Shown here: positions 1-10,683 of the stretch, piece by piece
Layout: every line of letters starts with the position of its first letter
Position numbering within the stretch: the stretch's first letter is position 1
Source of the DNA: Candidatus Sodalis endolongispinus
GTDB lineage: Bacteria > Pseudomonadota > Gammaproteobacteria > Enterobacterales > Enterobacteriaceae
Length of the DNA stretch: 64,000 nt
Direction: 5' to 3'
Assembly (NCBI RefSeq): GCF_018777395.1
Contig: NZ_JAFJYC010000001.1
Location: 744,001-808,000 of the forward strand
Notes under the pieces: model-generated
Databases searched by the model: none
The model's input: only the letters and a program-made list of their open reading frames with translations
What the model was told of the DNA's origin: nothing
Program-made: the position numbers and the translations under genes

Positions 1-1
1 G

Positions 2-571
<570 letters not shown>

Positions 572-591
572 CGCCTTGAGAGGAGGGTGAT

Positions 592-1014
592 ATGGCTGCA
601 AAAACTTACCATCTGGATGTGGTCAGCGCCGAAAAACAGATGTTTTCCGGGCTGGTTGAAAAAATCCAGGTGACGGGCAGCGAAGGCGAGATGGGGATTT
701 TCTCCGGCCACGCGCCGCTGCTCACCGCCATTAAGCCCGGTATGGTGCGTATCGTTAAAGAGCACGGCAACGAAGAGTATATCTACCTGTCCGGTGGCGT
801 GCTCGAAGTGCAGCCCAGTACGGTGACCGTACTGGCCGATACCGCCATTCGTGGCGAGGATCTTGACGAAGCGAGAGCAATGGAGTCCAAGCGTAAAGCG
901 GAAGAGCATATCAATAACTCCCACGGTGATATTGATTATGCCCAGGCCTCTGCCGAGCTCTCCAAAGCGCTGGCGAAACTGCTGGTCATCGAATTGACCA
1001 AAAAAGCGATGTAA
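592..1014 (+). CDS. atpC: ATP synthase F1 subunit epsilon
   Basis: Epsilon subunit of the F1 central stalk, 140 residues, close to the usual enterobacterial 139. It couples rotation to catalysis and restrains ATP hydrolysis. The N-terminal beta-sandwich has the family pattern (YHLDVVSAE, then [19 protein letters not shown] around residues 30-50), followed by the helical hairpin rich in Ala, Lys and Glu. A strong GAGGAGG ribosome site lies about 8 bases before the ATG. It is the last gene of the atp operon and is followed by a clear intrinsic terminator. Confidence 0.97.
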   Translation: MAAKTYHLDVVSAEKQMFSGLVEKIQVTGSEGEMGIFSGHAPLLTAIKPGMVRIVKEHGNEEYIYLSGGVLEVQPSTVTVLADTAIRGEDLDEARAMESKRKAEEHINNSHGDIDYAQASAELSKALAKLLVIELTKKAM

Positions 1015-1034
1015 TCAAGAGGGTATGCAAAAAG

Positions 1035-1060
1035 GCCGGTCATAATGACCGGCTTTTTTT
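1035..1060 (+). terminator. Intrinsic terminator of the atp operon
   Basis: Perfect 8-bp stem GCCGGTCA / TGACCGGC around a TAA loop, followed directly by seven T residues, 20 bases after the atpC stop. This is a textbook Rho-independent terminator. Confidence 0.93.
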
Positions 1061-1289
1061 ATCTTTAATTAAGTGAACGGCCAAAGTGAGGTCCGCCAAG
1101 GGGATTTCGCCACTGTTGCGCTGAAAAAAACGTCAAGCGCAGCGTCATTTTCCTTTCTGGCAACACAAACGTGACAAATAGCCTTAGCGCCGGGCGGCTA
1201 GGCCCTGTAAAGTGTTTTTCATGCCAAAATATGTAGTAATCCCGCCTGCGAACGGGTTTACTTTCGTCTGATAATTAAGGTTCCACAGG

Positions 1290-2675
1290 ATGGTTATGTC
1301 TAATCGAGCTTTAAGCGTGGTTGTCCTTGCCGCGGGCAAAGGAAGTCGTATGTTTTCCGCCTTGCCGAAAGTGCTGCATCCCCCCCTTGCCGGCAAAGCC
1401 ATGGTGCAACACGTTATCGATGCCGCCACGCAGCTGGGCGCGGCGCGCATTCACCTGGTCTACGGTCACGGCGGCGAGCTGCTGCGTGAGCGGCTTGCCC
1501 GGCAGGATGCGCCTTTAAATTGGGTGCTACAGGCCGAACAGCGCGGCACCGGCCATGCCGTTCAGCAGACGCTGGCGGACCTGCGCGACGAAGAAGATGT
1601 CTTAATCCTGTACGGCGATGTACCGCTTATTTCTCCCGACACATTGCAGCGCCTGCTGGCGGCGCGTCCGCAGGGTGGCATCGGCCTACTGACGGTGACA
1701 CTGGACAATCCTGAGGGTTATGGCCGTATCGTGCGCATTAACGGTGAGGTGGCCGGTATCGTCGAGCAGAAAGATGCCAGCCAGCAGCAGCGGCAAATTA
1801 AAGAAATCAATACCGGTATTCTGGTCGCCGGCGGCGAGGATATCAAACGCTGGTTGGGGCAGTTAACCAACGAGAACGCGCAGGGCGAGTTCTATCTGAC
1901 GGACATCATCGCCATGGCCTGGCATGAAGGCCGTAAGATCAACGCGGTACAGCCCGCCCGGCAGACAGAGGTCGAAGGCGTCAACAACCGGCTGCAGCTT
2001 GCGCGGCTGGAGCGGCTTTTTCAGCGTGAGCAGGCGGAGCGCCTGTTGCTGGCCGGCGTGATGTTGTCCGATCCTGACCGTTTCGATCTGCGCGGCGAAT
2101 TGCGCCACGGGCAGGATGTGTCAATTGATACCAATGTCATTCTCGAAGGGCAGGTCACGCTGGGCGACCGGGTGATTATCGGCAGCGGCTGCGTCCTGAA
2201 AAATGTGGTCATCGGTGATGATGTGATAGTCAGCCCTTATACCGTGATTGAAGACGCGCGCGTGGCGGCGCGCAGTACTCTCGGCCCCTTTGCCCGCCTG
2301 CGTCCCGGCAGCGAGCTGGAGGAAGACGCACACGTGGGGAATTTCGTCGAGATGAAACAGGCCCGTCTGGGCAAAGGCTCTAAAGCCGGTCATCTCAGCT
2401 ATCTAGGGGACGCCGAAATTGGCGCCCAGGTTAATATAGGCGCCGGTACCATCACCTGCAATTATGATGGCGCCAACAAGCATAAGACCCACATCGGCGA
2501 CGATGTCTTCGTCGGATCCGATAGTCAGCTGGTGGCACCGGTGACTATCGGCCGCGGCGCCACCATCGGCGCCGGTACCACCGTGACGCGCGATGTGGCC
2601 GAGGGCGAAATGATTATCAGCCGGATACGTCAGTTTCCCCTTGCCAACTGGACGCGACCGGTGAAGAAAAAATGA
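1290..2675 (+). CDS. glmU: Bifunctional UDP-GlcNAc pyrophosphorylase / GlcN-1-P acetyltransferase
   Basis: GlmU makes UDP-N-acetylglucosamine, the precursor of peptidoglycan and LPS, in two steps: acetylation of GlcN-1-P, then uridylylation. At 461 residues it is close to the 456 of E. coli. The N-terminal nucleotidyltransferase domain shows LAAGKGSRM near residue 13 and LYGDVPLI near 110. The C-terminal half, from about residue 250, is a left-handed beta-helix of hexapeptide repeats with [12 protein letters not shown] and [13 protein letters not shown]. Two starts are possible (1290 or the ATG at 1296). The tail before the final RPVKKK differs from E. coli but the frame is intact. It precedes glmS as in E. 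coli. Confidence 0.97.
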   Translation: MVMSNRALSVVVLAAGKGSRMFSALPKVLHPPLAGKAMVQHVIDAATQLGAARIHLVYGHGGELLRERLARQDAPLNWVLQAEQRGTGHAVQQTLADLRDEEDVLILYGDVPLISPDTLQRLLAARPQGGIGLLTVTLDNPEGYGRIVRINGEVAGIVEQKDASQQQRQIKEINTGILVAGGEDIKRWLGQLTNENAQGEFYLTDIIAMAWHEGRKINAVQPARQTEVEGVNNRLQLARLERLFQREQAERLLLAGVMLSDPDRFDLRGELRHGQDVSIDTNVILEGQVTLGDRVIIGSGCVLKNVVIGDDVIVSPYTVIEDARVAARSTLGPFARLRPGSELEEDAHVGNFVEMKQARLGKGSKAGHLSYLGDAEIGAQVNIGAGTITCNYDGANKHKTHIGDDVFVGSDSQLVAPVTIGRGATIGAGTTVTRDVAEGEMIISRIRQFPLANWTRPVKKK

Positions 2676-2698
2676 GGATGCGGCCGCCCCCTGCGGTA

Positions 2699-2739
2699 GG
2701 TTTTGCCCGCCGCCTAACGTTACCGCGGCCGGCAAAACC
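2699..2739 (+). repeat. Inverted repeat between glmU and glmS (candidate glmS leader hairpin)
   Basis: A perfect 9-bp inverted repeat, GGTTTTGCC at 2699-2707 and GGCAAAACC at 2731-2739, encloses a GC-rich 23-base loop with further pairing potential. It sits in the 148-base glmU-glmS spacer. In E. coli this spacer contains a processing site and a leader structure that controls glmS through the sRNA GlmZ. Whether the same applies here is inference. Confidence 0.5.
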
Positions 2740-2823
2740 CGTGGCGTGTTCCGGCGCCGCGCCGGTCGGATTTTGTGCTAGCTCATAACGGCGACTGCCG
2801 CCGTTCAATCAGGAATAACCGAG

Positions 2824-4656
2824 ATGTGTGGAATAGTAGGCGCGGTTGCGCAGCGTGATATTTCCGAGATCCTGTTAGAAGGATTAAGTCGTCTTGAGTA
2901 TCGTGGGTATGATTCCGCCGGGCTGGCGGTGGTGGATAAAGACGGCCATCTGCAACGCCTGCGCCGCGTGGGCAAAGTGAGCGCCCTGACCGAAGCGGCC
3001 CAGGCGCATCCTCTGTCCGGCGGCACCGGCATTGCCCATACCCGCTGGGCGACCCACGGCGAGCCGACGGAAAACAATGCCCATCCCCACGTCTCCTGTC
3101 ATATCGTGGTGGTCCATAACGGCATTGTCGAAAACCATGAACCGCTGCGCGAGCAACTGCGCGCACGCGGTTACACTTTTGTTACCCAAACCGATACAGA
3201 GGTGATCGCGCATCTGGTGCATTGGGAGCAGCGTCAGCAGAACGGCGCGCTGGTCGAGGTAATGCAGCGGGTGGTCGGCGCGCTGCGCGGCGCCTACGGC
3301 ACGGTTATCATGGATAGCCGCGATCCCAGCGTGCTGGTTGCGGCGCGTTCCGGCAGTCAGCTGGTGATCGGCCTCGGCGTTGGCGAGAACTTCCTGGCCT
3401 CCGATCAATTGGCCTTGCTGCCCGTAACCCGCCGCTTTATGTACCTTGAAGAGGGGGATATTGCCGAAATCACCCGTCGCACCGTGCAGGTTTGGGATAA
3501 GACTGGCCAGATTGTGGCGCGCCCGGAAATTGAATCCCAGGTAAAATATGATGCCGGAGAGAAAGGGCTGTTCCGCCATTACATGCAAAAAGAAATTTTT
3601 GAACAACCGCAGGCGATCAAAAATACCCTGGAGGGCCGCTTCAGCCACGGTGAGGTGACGCTGTCGGAACTGGGCGAGAGCGCCAATGCGTTATTGAGCC
3701 AGGTGCAGCATGTGCAAATTATCGCCTGCGGCACGTCATATCATTCCGCCATGGTATCCCGTTACTGGTTCGAGGCGCTGGCCGGCGTACCCTGCGATGT
3801 GGAAATCGCCTCCGAATTCCGCTATCGCAAACCCGCGGTGCGCCCGGGCAGCCTGTTGATTACCCTGTCCCAATCCGGCGAAACCGCTGATACGCTGGCG
3901 GCGCTGCGGCTGACCAAAACGCTTGGCTATCTCGGTTCGCTAGCCATCTGTAATGTTGCCGGCTCCTCGCTGGTGCGCGAATCGGATATGGCGCTGATGA
4001 CCCGGGCCGGCACCGAAATCGGCGTCGCTTCCACCAAAGCATTTACCACGCAGTTGACGGTGCTGTTGATGTTGGTGGCCCGTATTGGTCGCCTGCGTGG
4101 TATGGAAAAACAGGTGGAGGAAGACATCGTTCATGCTCTGCAAGCGCTGCCGAGCCGGATAGAGCAGATGCTGTCGTTGGATGAGCCTATTGAAACCATG
4201 GCTGAAGGTTTCTCCGATAAACACCACGCGCTGTTCCTGGGGCGCGGCGATCTTTATCCTATCGCCATGGAAGGGGCGCTGAAGCTGAAAGAAATCTCCT
4301 ATATCCATGCGGAAGCTTATGCCGCGGGAGAGCTCAAGCACGGGCCGCTGGCGCTGATTGACGCCGATATGCCGGTCATTGTCATCGCACCGAACAATGA
4401 ACTGTTGGAAAAGATGAAATCCAATATCGAGGAAGTTCGTGCCCGGGGCGGTTTACTGTATGTGTTCGCGGAACAGGATGCCGGTTTTACCGCCAGCGAA
4501 AACATGAAGATTATCCCTCTGCCGCACGTGGAGCAGATTGTGGCGCCTATTTTCTACACCGTACCCATGCAACTGCTGGCCTATCATATTGCCCTGATCA
4601 AAGGGACTGACGTCGATCAGCCGCGTAACCTGGCCAAATCGGTAACGGTAGAATAA
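2824..4656 (+). CDS. glmS: Glutamine-fructose-6-phosphate aminotransferase (isomerizing)
   Basis: GlmS makes glucosamine-6-phosphate from fructose-6-phosphate and glutamine, the first committed step of amino-sugar synthesis. At 610 residues it matches the 609 of E. coli. The protein begins MCGIVG, so Cys2 becomes the N-terminal nucleophile of the glutaminase domain. [18 protein letters not shown] lies near residue 73. Two SIS sugar-isomerase domains fill the C-terminal 360 residues ([11 protein letters not shown] near 299, [10 protein letters not shown] near 350) and it ends NLAKSVTVE, as expected. It is downstream of glmU, probably in the same transcription unit. Confidence 0.98.
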   Translation: MCGIVGAVAQRDISEILLEGLSRLEYRGYDSAGLAVVDKDGHLQRLRRVGKVSALTEAAQAHPLSGGTGIAHTRWATHGEPTENNAHPHVSCHIVVVHNGIVENHEPLREQLRARGYTFVTQTDTEVIAHLVHWEQRQQNGALVEVMQRVVGALRGAYGTVIMDSRDPSVLVAARSGSQLVIGLGVGENFLASDQLALLPVTRRFMYLEEGDIAEITRRTVQVWDKTGQIVARPEIESQVKYDAGEKGLFRHYMQKEIFEQPQAIKNTLEGRFSHGEVTLSELGESANALLSQVQHVQIIACGTSYHSAMVSRYWFEALAGVPCDVEIASEFRYRKPAVRPGSLLITLSQSGETADTLAALRLTKTLGYLGSLAICNVAGSSLVRESDMALMTRAGTEIGVASTKAFTTQLTVLLMLVARIGRLRGMEKQVEEDIVHALQALPSRIEQMLSLDEPIETMAEGFSDKHHALFLGRGDLYPIAMEGALKLKEISYIHAEAYAAGELKHGPLALIDADMPVIVIAPNNELLEKMKSNIEEVRARGGLLYVFAEQDAGFTASENMKIIPLPHVEQIVAPIFYTVPMQLLAYHIALIKGTDVDQPRNLAKSVTVE

Positions 4657-4967
4657 CCTTATCACCTGCGGCGTCGTCGTGCTGGCGGCGCCCGCGGTCA
4701 TCAAGGTCAAGGGGACTATCTGCGCCGCCCTGTGCCGGATGACGGCCGCTCGAAGCAATGCGGAGGGTGCCAGCGACGCATTAGAGCTTGAAGACGGTGC
4801 TGTTGTTCCCGGGGCGCAGAGAGCCGGGCGCCAGCGTCCGACGGTACTTGTTGCGGATCCCCTGCGGTAAGTTTTACGGTATTATCACGCCATTGTCGTC
4901 AAAAGGCGCGGCTGTCGGTCACCCCCGCGTGGCCGCTACCTTTTGACCTGCCGGAGGACGTCATACC
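4657..4967. other. Intergenic region glmS to the DTG protein gene, no gene seen
   Basis: 311 bases of GC-rich sequence with only short unrecognised frames. The pstS gene that follows glmS in E. coli is absent. The motif CCCCTGCGGTAAG at 4859, followed by TTTTAC, nearly repeats a motif in the glmU-glmS spacer at 2688. The promoter of the next gene is presumably in the last 100 bases. Confidence 0.6.
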
Positions 4968-5777
4968 ATGGATAGCCGTTACGCTTTTCGCCCTTTGTGG
5001 GCCAGTCTGGCCGTGTTGCTGGCCGTTATGCCGTGTGCGCCGACCTTTGCGGCGCAGGCGTCCGTGGAGAATCCGCCCGTCTTGAACGAACCGGTTCATC
5101 TGCTACACATGGTGGTGCCGGTAACCATTGCCGGCAACACCTACCGGTTTGTGCTGGATACCGGCGCCAGCTATACGGTGATTGATAAACGGCTGGCGCA
5201 AACGCTTACCCGACCCGCGACGTCGAATGAAATTCCTTCAGTCTTCCGCACCATTATGGCCAACGGCGTGGTCAGCACCCAGGGAAAGCTGAGTGCCGAC
5301 CAGGTCACACTCAGGCGTTCGCTGCCGATAACGCTTGGCAACTATACGCTAACGGGCGTCAACCCTTGGTTGGCAATCGATCTGGACATTTTCAGCCAAT
5401 CGTTGGGGGAAAAGGTGGATGGTGTTCTGGGCGTTGAGGTGTTCCGTCAGCTGAGCTGGGCGGTGGACAACCGCAGCCACAGGCTAACCGCCTGGCGTCA
5501 TTCTCCGTCGCTAATGGGATATCAGCAATTCCTGCCTTATGAAGACCAGTTTGGCCGCTCGCCGGTATTGACGCTGGATTACAAAGCTTACACCATCAGT
5601 ATGGTGGTCGATACCGGCGCGGTACAAAGTTTCGTCAGCGAGGATCTGATCGGCAGAATGAAAAAGCAGTATTGCAATGTCACCACAAGCTACCGGCAAT
5701 CTCCCAGCGCCACCGCCAGCGGTATGGGCCACGATAATGACTACCTGATAGACGGCTTGACGTTTAACGTGATTTAG
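4968..5777 (+). pseudogene. Secreted retropepsin-like protein with two DTG motifs, 3' end replaced by IS sequence
   Basis: 269-residue frame with a probable signal peptide (hydrophobic residues 11-29, cleavage near TFAAQ-A). Two aspartic-protease motifs are visible: FVLDTGASYTVID near residues 61-73 and MVVDTGAVQSF near 212-222. A VDGVLGVEVF block near 150-159 resembles the flap-side motif of retropepsin-type domains. Two DTG lobes in one chain would allow a pepsin-like intramolecular active site, but this is inference. The stop codon (5775-5777) lies inside the IS2-like remnant that begins at 5770, so the original C-terminus is lost. A secreted fragment could still be made. I do not recognise a gene name. 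Confidence 0.7.
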
Positions 5778-6044
5778 CCCCCTGAAACACCAGACAGTAG
5801 CTGTATCTCCAGATAAGAGATAGGCTTTAATATATGTCTAACACTAACGCCAATTTTGATATGGCCGGGATCCTGTTAGGTCAATAAGTCCGTAAACGTA
5901 AAACTCCTCAGGAAAAAATGGCCACTATTCAGCAGACGATGGATCCCGGTCATATCAAAATTGGCGTTAGTGTTAGACATATATTAAAGCCTATCTCTTA
6001 TCTGGAGATACAGCTACTGTCTGGTGTTTCAGGGGGCTAAATCA
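5770..6044. mobile_element. Palindromic remnant of an IS2-like element (two inverted copies of its left end)
   Basis: Both ends carry the same terminus, TGATTTAGCCCCC, in inverted orientation. The arms 5770-5873 and 5941-6044 are each 104 bases and match as inverted copies with one visible difference (GCC versus ACC in the tenth orfA codon). The 67-base centre continues orfA on the left copy, with an extra in-frame stop (CAATAA where other copies read CAAGAA). The arms meet at GGATCC, where the sequence GATCCCGG could have supplied microhomology. No transposase remains and no matching target duplication flanks it. Confidence 0.9.
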
Positions 6045-6076
6045 CAGCAAAATTTTAACAGTACATGGAGAGAATA

Positions 6077-6744
6077 ATGGCGGATTATGATCGATATAAA
6101 TTGCAGAATCCTGTGACTCAATATTCAAAGGACGGCTTTCCTAAGCAGCAGCAGAATCCGCCCGGTCTGCAAACCGACATGACGCCGGTACCTGATTGCG
6201 GGGAAAAAAGTTATCGCGGTAGCGGTCGTCTTGGAGGCCGCAAGGCACTGGTGGCCGGAAAGCAAACCGCCGTGAAAGATATCGCCGATCTCACCACCGA
6301 ACAATTTCGAGAAACCTTTGAAACCAACGTAAAACCAACGTATTTTCTTTATTCTGGATGACCAAGGCCGCCCTGCCACATTTACCCCCCGGCGCGTCGA
6401 TTATCACCACCTAGTCGATTCAGGCATACCAACCTAGTCCGACGCTGTTGGATTACGCCTCGACCAAGGCCGCCATCCTTAACTTCACCCGCGGGCTGGC
6501 CAAGCAAGTGGCGCAGAAAGGCATACGCGTCAACTGTGTCGCCCCGGGGCCTATATGTACCGTTTTACAGGTGGCCGGTGGACAGCAGACCGAGGCATTG
6601 CCATCATTCGGTACCTCGACCCCTCTGGGCCGCGCCGGGCAACCCGCGGAGCTGGCGCCTATCTATGTGTATCTGGCCTCGCAGGAATCCAGTTACGTGA
6701 CGGCGGAAGTGCATGGCGTCACCGGGGGCAATCATTTGTGGTAA
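6077..6744 (+). pseudogene. yghA: Short-chain dehydrogenase, YghA-like, deleted and frameshifted
   Basis: Remnant of an NADP-dependent short-chain dehydrogenase/reductase. The N-terminal part (MADYDRYKLQNP, then PGLQTDMTPVPDCGE and GSGRLGGRKALVAG) resembles YghA. The sequence then jumps to the middle of the family (DLTTEQFRETFETNV), so about 80 residues including the Rossmann GxxxGxG loop are missing. A frameshift near 6340 and an in-frame TAG near 6412 follow. The rest ([21 protein letters not shown] with the catalytic YxxxK, then [11 protein letters not shown]) is in another frame. In E. coli yghA also lies next to exbD, which supports the assignment. Confidence 0.88.
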
Positions 6745-7007
6745 GGTAAAGACCAGGCGCGGCGTAGCTCATCGCGTTTGACGGTGAAAGCTTCACAAGT
6801 GAACTGGGAAACCAACAGGACAGGTCGGGTCGCCTCATATAGGGCGAATTGTCGCGCGCCAGGTGACCGGCTCCGCCGTGGGCCCACCATTACATCGGCC
6901 AACGGCAACATTAACCATCCAAGCGCCGGGACGCGGGTAGGGCCGGCGCGTTTTGGCGGGTCAGGACAACGCGAATAGAGACGTTGGCGACCGGGTGTGC
7001 CAGCACA

Positions 7008-7433
7008 TTAGCCCTGACCGGGGGATTCCAAGCCTACTAACCCAACTTTGAAATACCCCGCCTTGCGCAAGCTATCCATGACCGACATTAACGTTGCGTA
7101 ATCCACGCTCTTATCGGCCTGGAAAAATATTGGCGTGTCTTTATTACCCTGGGTCTGTTCGTCCAACGTTTGGGCCAGCGTCGCCATTGTCACCGTCTTA
7201 TCGCCGATAAAAAGTTGCTTGTCCGCTTTAACCGATAAATACAATGGCTTATCAGGCCGCGGTTTAGTCGCTGCGGTGGAATTGGGTAAATCCACCCGGA
7301 TATCCACCGTTGCCAGCGGCGCGGCGACCATGAAGATAATCAGCAGCACCAGCATGACATCGATAAAAGTGGTAACGTTGATATCGTGCATTTCGCCGTC
7401 GGTATCAACATCCTCATTCAAATGCATCGCCAT
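7008..7433 (-). CDS. exbD: Biopolymer transport protein ExbD
   Basis: 141 residues with one N-terminal membrane helix (VTTFIDVMLVLLIIFMVAAPLA, residues about 20-41) that holds the functional Asp of the family, then a periplasmic domain. ExbD works with ExbB and TonB to deliver proton-motive force to outer-membrane siderophore and B12 receptors. The start overlaps nothing and lies 3 bases after the exbB stop, so the two were one operon. The reading frame looks intact, but its partner exbB is broken, so ExbD may have no role unless another ExbB or TolQ substitutes. Confidence 0.95.
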   Translation of the reverse strand: MAMHLNEDVDTDGEMHDINVTTFIDVMLVLLIIFMVAAPLATVDIRVDLPNSTAATKPRPDKPLYLSVKADKQLFIGDKTVTMATLAQTLDEQTQGNKDTPIFFQADKSVDYATLMSVMDSLRKAGYFKVGLVGLESPGQG

Positions 7434-7436
7434 TAC

Positions 7437-8368
7437 TTATCCAACCAGAAATTTAGTCACCTGTGCGGACACTTGGCTGCCCGCTTCCGCGGCCAGATCC
7501 AAATCGCGGCCGAGAAACAGCAGAAGTTGCGCGGCGCAGTTGCCAGTAGCGCTTCAGCGATACCGGGCGCCACAACCGCCAGATTGGTGGTCTGGGTATG
7601 GGCGATACCGATGAAACTGTTCATGATGCCCCAAACGGTGCCGAACAGGCCAATAAAGGGAGAAATCGCGCCGATGGTGGCCAGAAAGCCATTGCCTTTA
7701 CCCATGGCGCGGCTAACGCCGGCCACCCGACGCTCCAAACGAAAGGCCACGCGCTCTTTGATCCCGTTGTTGTCGATAAGACGGGCCGACAGATCCAATT
7801 CGTTGGCGGTCTCGGCCAATAAACTGGCGCTCAGGCTGCGGGGGGAGAAATTCGCCGCCACCGTTGTCGCTTGATCCAGGCTGCGCACGTCTTTCAAAAG
7901 CAGCAACTCACGGCGCAGGCGCCGTTTAACCGCCAGCAGTTCGGCGCCTTTACCGAAAAATAATGCCCAGGTGACCACCGAGGCCAACAGCAGGCCGATC
8001 ATGACAATTTTTACCACCACATCGGCGTGTAGATACATGCCCAAAACGGAGAGATCCATTTGCATCAGTTGCTGCTGCGCGGGCGTCTCCCCTACGGGAA
8101 CCGGCAGCGATAACGGGCCGCTGGCCGCTGTCTGTGCGGCGGCCGGCACCGGGGACGTATCGGCGGCGCCGGTGTCGGACGCGCAAGCATCAGATTGCGT
8201 GGCGGTCGGTGTCGCAGCAGTGGCCTGCGCGGCGAGAGCATTGCCCGCCACGCCTGCGCTCAGAAGCAGGCTCAGGAAAATGCCGCGCAACATCATGGCG
8301 AATACTGCGCCTTGCCCGGTTGATACGCCGCTCAATAATAAATTCTGTTGCTTAACAGCAGATTTCAC
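7437..8368 (-). pseudogene. exbB: Biopolymer transport protein ExbB, internal deletion and frameshift
   Basis: The GTG start at 8368 is chosen because GGAGG lies 6 bases before it and a signal-like segment follows, as in the longer ExbB proteins of Serratia and Yersinia. The match runs through LSVLGMYLHADVVVKIVMIG, NGFLATIGAISPFIGLFGTVWGI and VVAPGIAEALLATA. At that point about 28 residues, the third membrane helix region, are missing and the frame shifts. The true C-terminus (QLLLFLGRDLDL to KFLVG) is readable in the next frame up to the TAA at 7437. A product would be out of frame after the third-helix boundary and probably inactive. Confidence 0.92.
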
Positions 8369-8436
8369 GCTGTGCCTCCACCCGATACTGACCCAAGAAT
8401 AATTCAGCCAGAATAATAGCAAATGGGACAGGAATT

Positions 8437-8455
8437 GATAGTGGTTCTCATTATT
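8437..8455 (-). promoter_or_regulatory. Fur box upstream of exbB
   Basis: On the minus strand the 19-mer reads AATAATGAGAACCACTATC, matching 15 of 19 positions of the Fur consensus. It lies about 70 bases before the exbB start, between the divergent exbB and metC genes. exbBD is iron-repressed by Fur in other enterobacteria. Confidence 0.75.
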
Positions 8456-8718
8456 ATTTGTGCTTGTCACCTGCGGGGTAATTTCAGGGTAAATGGGTCA
8501 CCTGAGTGATGAAAGCTATCGCGTTTTCAAAACCGCCGCCGGGATAGCGTTCGAGGCCTGCAAGCGATGGAGCGTGATCGCTATATCCGCTGTCGCCGGG
8601 GGACAAAGGCGGGCAAAACGTCTGCCCCGCACACGCCATAAGTGTTAATCTGAATCGGATGGGCATCCCAGCCGCCACGTACGGCATGAAATATATGGCA
8701 GAAGGCAAAGCGCGAATA

Positions 8719-9728
8719 ATGACGTCGAAGAAATTAGAAACGGTGCTGATTAGCGCCGGCAGAAAACCCGCATTTACGCAGGGTTCGGTGAATCCGGTCA
8801 TCCAGCGGGCGTCCTCGCTGGTCTTTGATTCCGTCCAGCACAAGAAAAAGGCCACGGCGGGACGCGCCAGCGGCGAGATGTATTACGGTCGGCGCGGCAC
8901 GCTGACACACTTTTCCCTGCAGCAGGCGATGGTGGAGCTGGAAGGCGGCGCTGGCTGCGCGCTCTATCCGTGCGGTACCGCAGCGGTCAGCAACGCTATT
9001 CTGTCTTTCGTCTCGGCGGGCGATCATATTCTGGTCACCGGTTCGGCTTATGAGCCTACGCAGGACTTCTGCCGGCATATCCTCGGCAAAATGAATATTA
9101 CGACCACTTGGTTCAATCCGCTTATTGGCGCGGATATTGGCGATCTGATTCAGGATAATACGCGGGTGGTGATGCTGGAATCGCCAGGGTCAATTACCAT
9201 GGAAGTGCAGGATATTCCTGCTATCGTGCGTGCGGTACGTGCCAAAAATACAGATATTGTCATTATGTTGGATAATACCTGGGCGGCAGGGATACTGCTA
9301 AAAGCGTTGGATTTGGGCGTGGATATTTCCCTTCAAGCCGGCACCAAATATCTTATCGGCCATTCCGATGCGATGATCGGCACCGCGGTGGCCAACGCGC
9401 GCTGCCGGGAAGCAAAGGCCATGAAGCCTTTGTTCGAGACTTCACCGGCGCCAGCGGGCTGTTTTCCTTCGTGCTTAAACAACGATTAAGCGATGATCAA
9501 CTGGCACATTATCTGGATAACTTTACTCATTTCAGTATGGCTTACTCCTGGGGCGGTTTTGAGTCGCTGATATTGGCGAACCAGCCGGAAGAACTGGCGG
9601 CCATCCGCCCCGCCGGTGGCGTCTATTTCACCGGCACGCTGGTTCGGCTGCATATAGGACTGGAGAACTGCGAGGATTTGATCGACGATTTGGCCTCAGG
9701 CTTCGCCCGCATCGCGCCACGCAAGTGA
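8719..9728 (+). pseudogene. metC: Cystathionine beta-lyase, internal deletion with frameshift
   Basis: MetC cleaves cystathionine to homocysteine, pyruvate and ammonia, using PLP. The first 230 residues match well ([57 protein letters not shown], and the PLP lysine in [16 protein letters not shown]). After ANARC the sequence jumps to the [11 protein letters not shown] region, and about 70 codons are missing with a change of frame. The junction shows GCGCTG shared by both sides. The last part ([30 protein letters not shown]) continues in the second frame to 9728. It lies divergent to exbB as in E. coli. Confidence 0.93.
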
Positions 9729-9876
9729 TGAATTCGCGTTTATGCGCCGATTAATCGCCGGTTGACGCTTTGCTGACTAAAATAGATTAAAAAAAGTGTT
9801 TGGTTGGGTGATGGATCAAGGACTGCTGACCGGCGTGGCGCTAAGCTGTCGATAAAATGTGAGTAAGCAGGTTGAG

Positions 9877-10539
9877 ATGAATATACTAGAAGAGATTATC
9901 CGGGCGCTCTGGCATCAGGATTTTGCCGCTTTGGCCGATCCCCGGGTGATTTGGGTGGTCTATGGGGTAATGTTTACCACGCTGTTTTTAGAAAATGGGC
10001 TGCTGCAGGCCTCCTTTTTGCCGGGTGATAGTCTGCTGCTGCTCTCGGGCGCGATGGTCTCCAAAGGCGTAATGGCGTTCTTTCCCACGTTGATTATTCT
10101 CAGCGCGGCGGCGGGACCTGGCTGCTGGTTCAGTTACCTGCAAGGTCGCTGGTTGGGAGACACGCGTATTGTCAGAAGCTGGCTGCTCCATCTGCCCGCC
10201 CACTATCATTTGCGCGCTTACACCATGTTCAATCGCCATGGCCTGACTGCCCTGCTGGTCGGCCGCTTTCTGGCTTTTGTGCGTACGCTTCTGTCTACCA
10301 TGGCCGGCATTTCCGGCCTCAGCAATACCCGTTTCCAGCTGTTCAATTGGTTAAGCGCGTTAATCTGGGTCACCGTGCTGGTTTCGCTCGGCTATGCCAT
10401 CAGCCATGTGCCGGTGGTTAAGCATCATGAGGATCAAGTGATGATGGCGTTGATTGTTTTGCCCGTAGTGCTGCTGGTCACCGGTTTGATAGGCAGCGTG
10501 CTGCTGATTATCCGCCGCCTGCTGGTCAAAAACGCTTAG
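9877..10539 (+). CDS. yghB: DedA-family inner membrane protein YghB
   Basis: About 220 residues, several hydrophobic helices, and the DedA signature region [21 protein letters not shown] near residues 35-55, with [19 protein letters not shown] near 130-150. DedA proteins act in lipid carrier or phospholipid translocation and in membrane homeostasis. YghB and its paralog YqjA are partly redundant in E. coli. The ATG at 9877 aligns exactly with the E. coli start; a GTG six codons upstream is possible. It sits after metC as in E. coli. The E. coli neighbours yqhC and yqhD are absent. Confidence 0.93.
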   Translation: MNILEEIIRALWHQDFAALADPRVIWVVYGVMFTTLFLENGLLQASFLPGDSLLLLSGAMVSKGVMAFFPTLIILSAAAGPGCWFSYLQGRWLGDTRIVRSWLLHLPAHYHLRAYTMFNRHGLTALLVGRFLAFVRTLLSTMAGISGLSNTRFQLFNWLSALIWVTVLVSLGYAISHVPVVKHHEDQVMMALIVLPVVLLVTGLIGSVLLIIRRLLVKNA

Positions 10540-10683
10540 CACGCCCCTGCACCTGAGTGCCAACGGGTGTTGCGGGCGCGGCTGGCGAGCAACACGTTAA
10601 ACGGCGTCGGCGGAACCTGTTCCCTTATTAATAACCTTCGCCGCCCCGCGCGGGTGCGGCGGTTGGACAAAAAAGGAGAAATC

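Noticed and set aside
2884..3648. 254-residue minus-strand open frame
   Set aside because: Shadow of glmS on the opposite strand.
4679..4870. 63-residue frame after glmS
   Set aside because: No homology recognised and no ribosome site; treated as spacer.
6778..6978. 66-residue plus-strand frame between the yghA remnant and exbD
   Set aside because: No motif, no ribosome site, and the composition looks like non-coding spacer.
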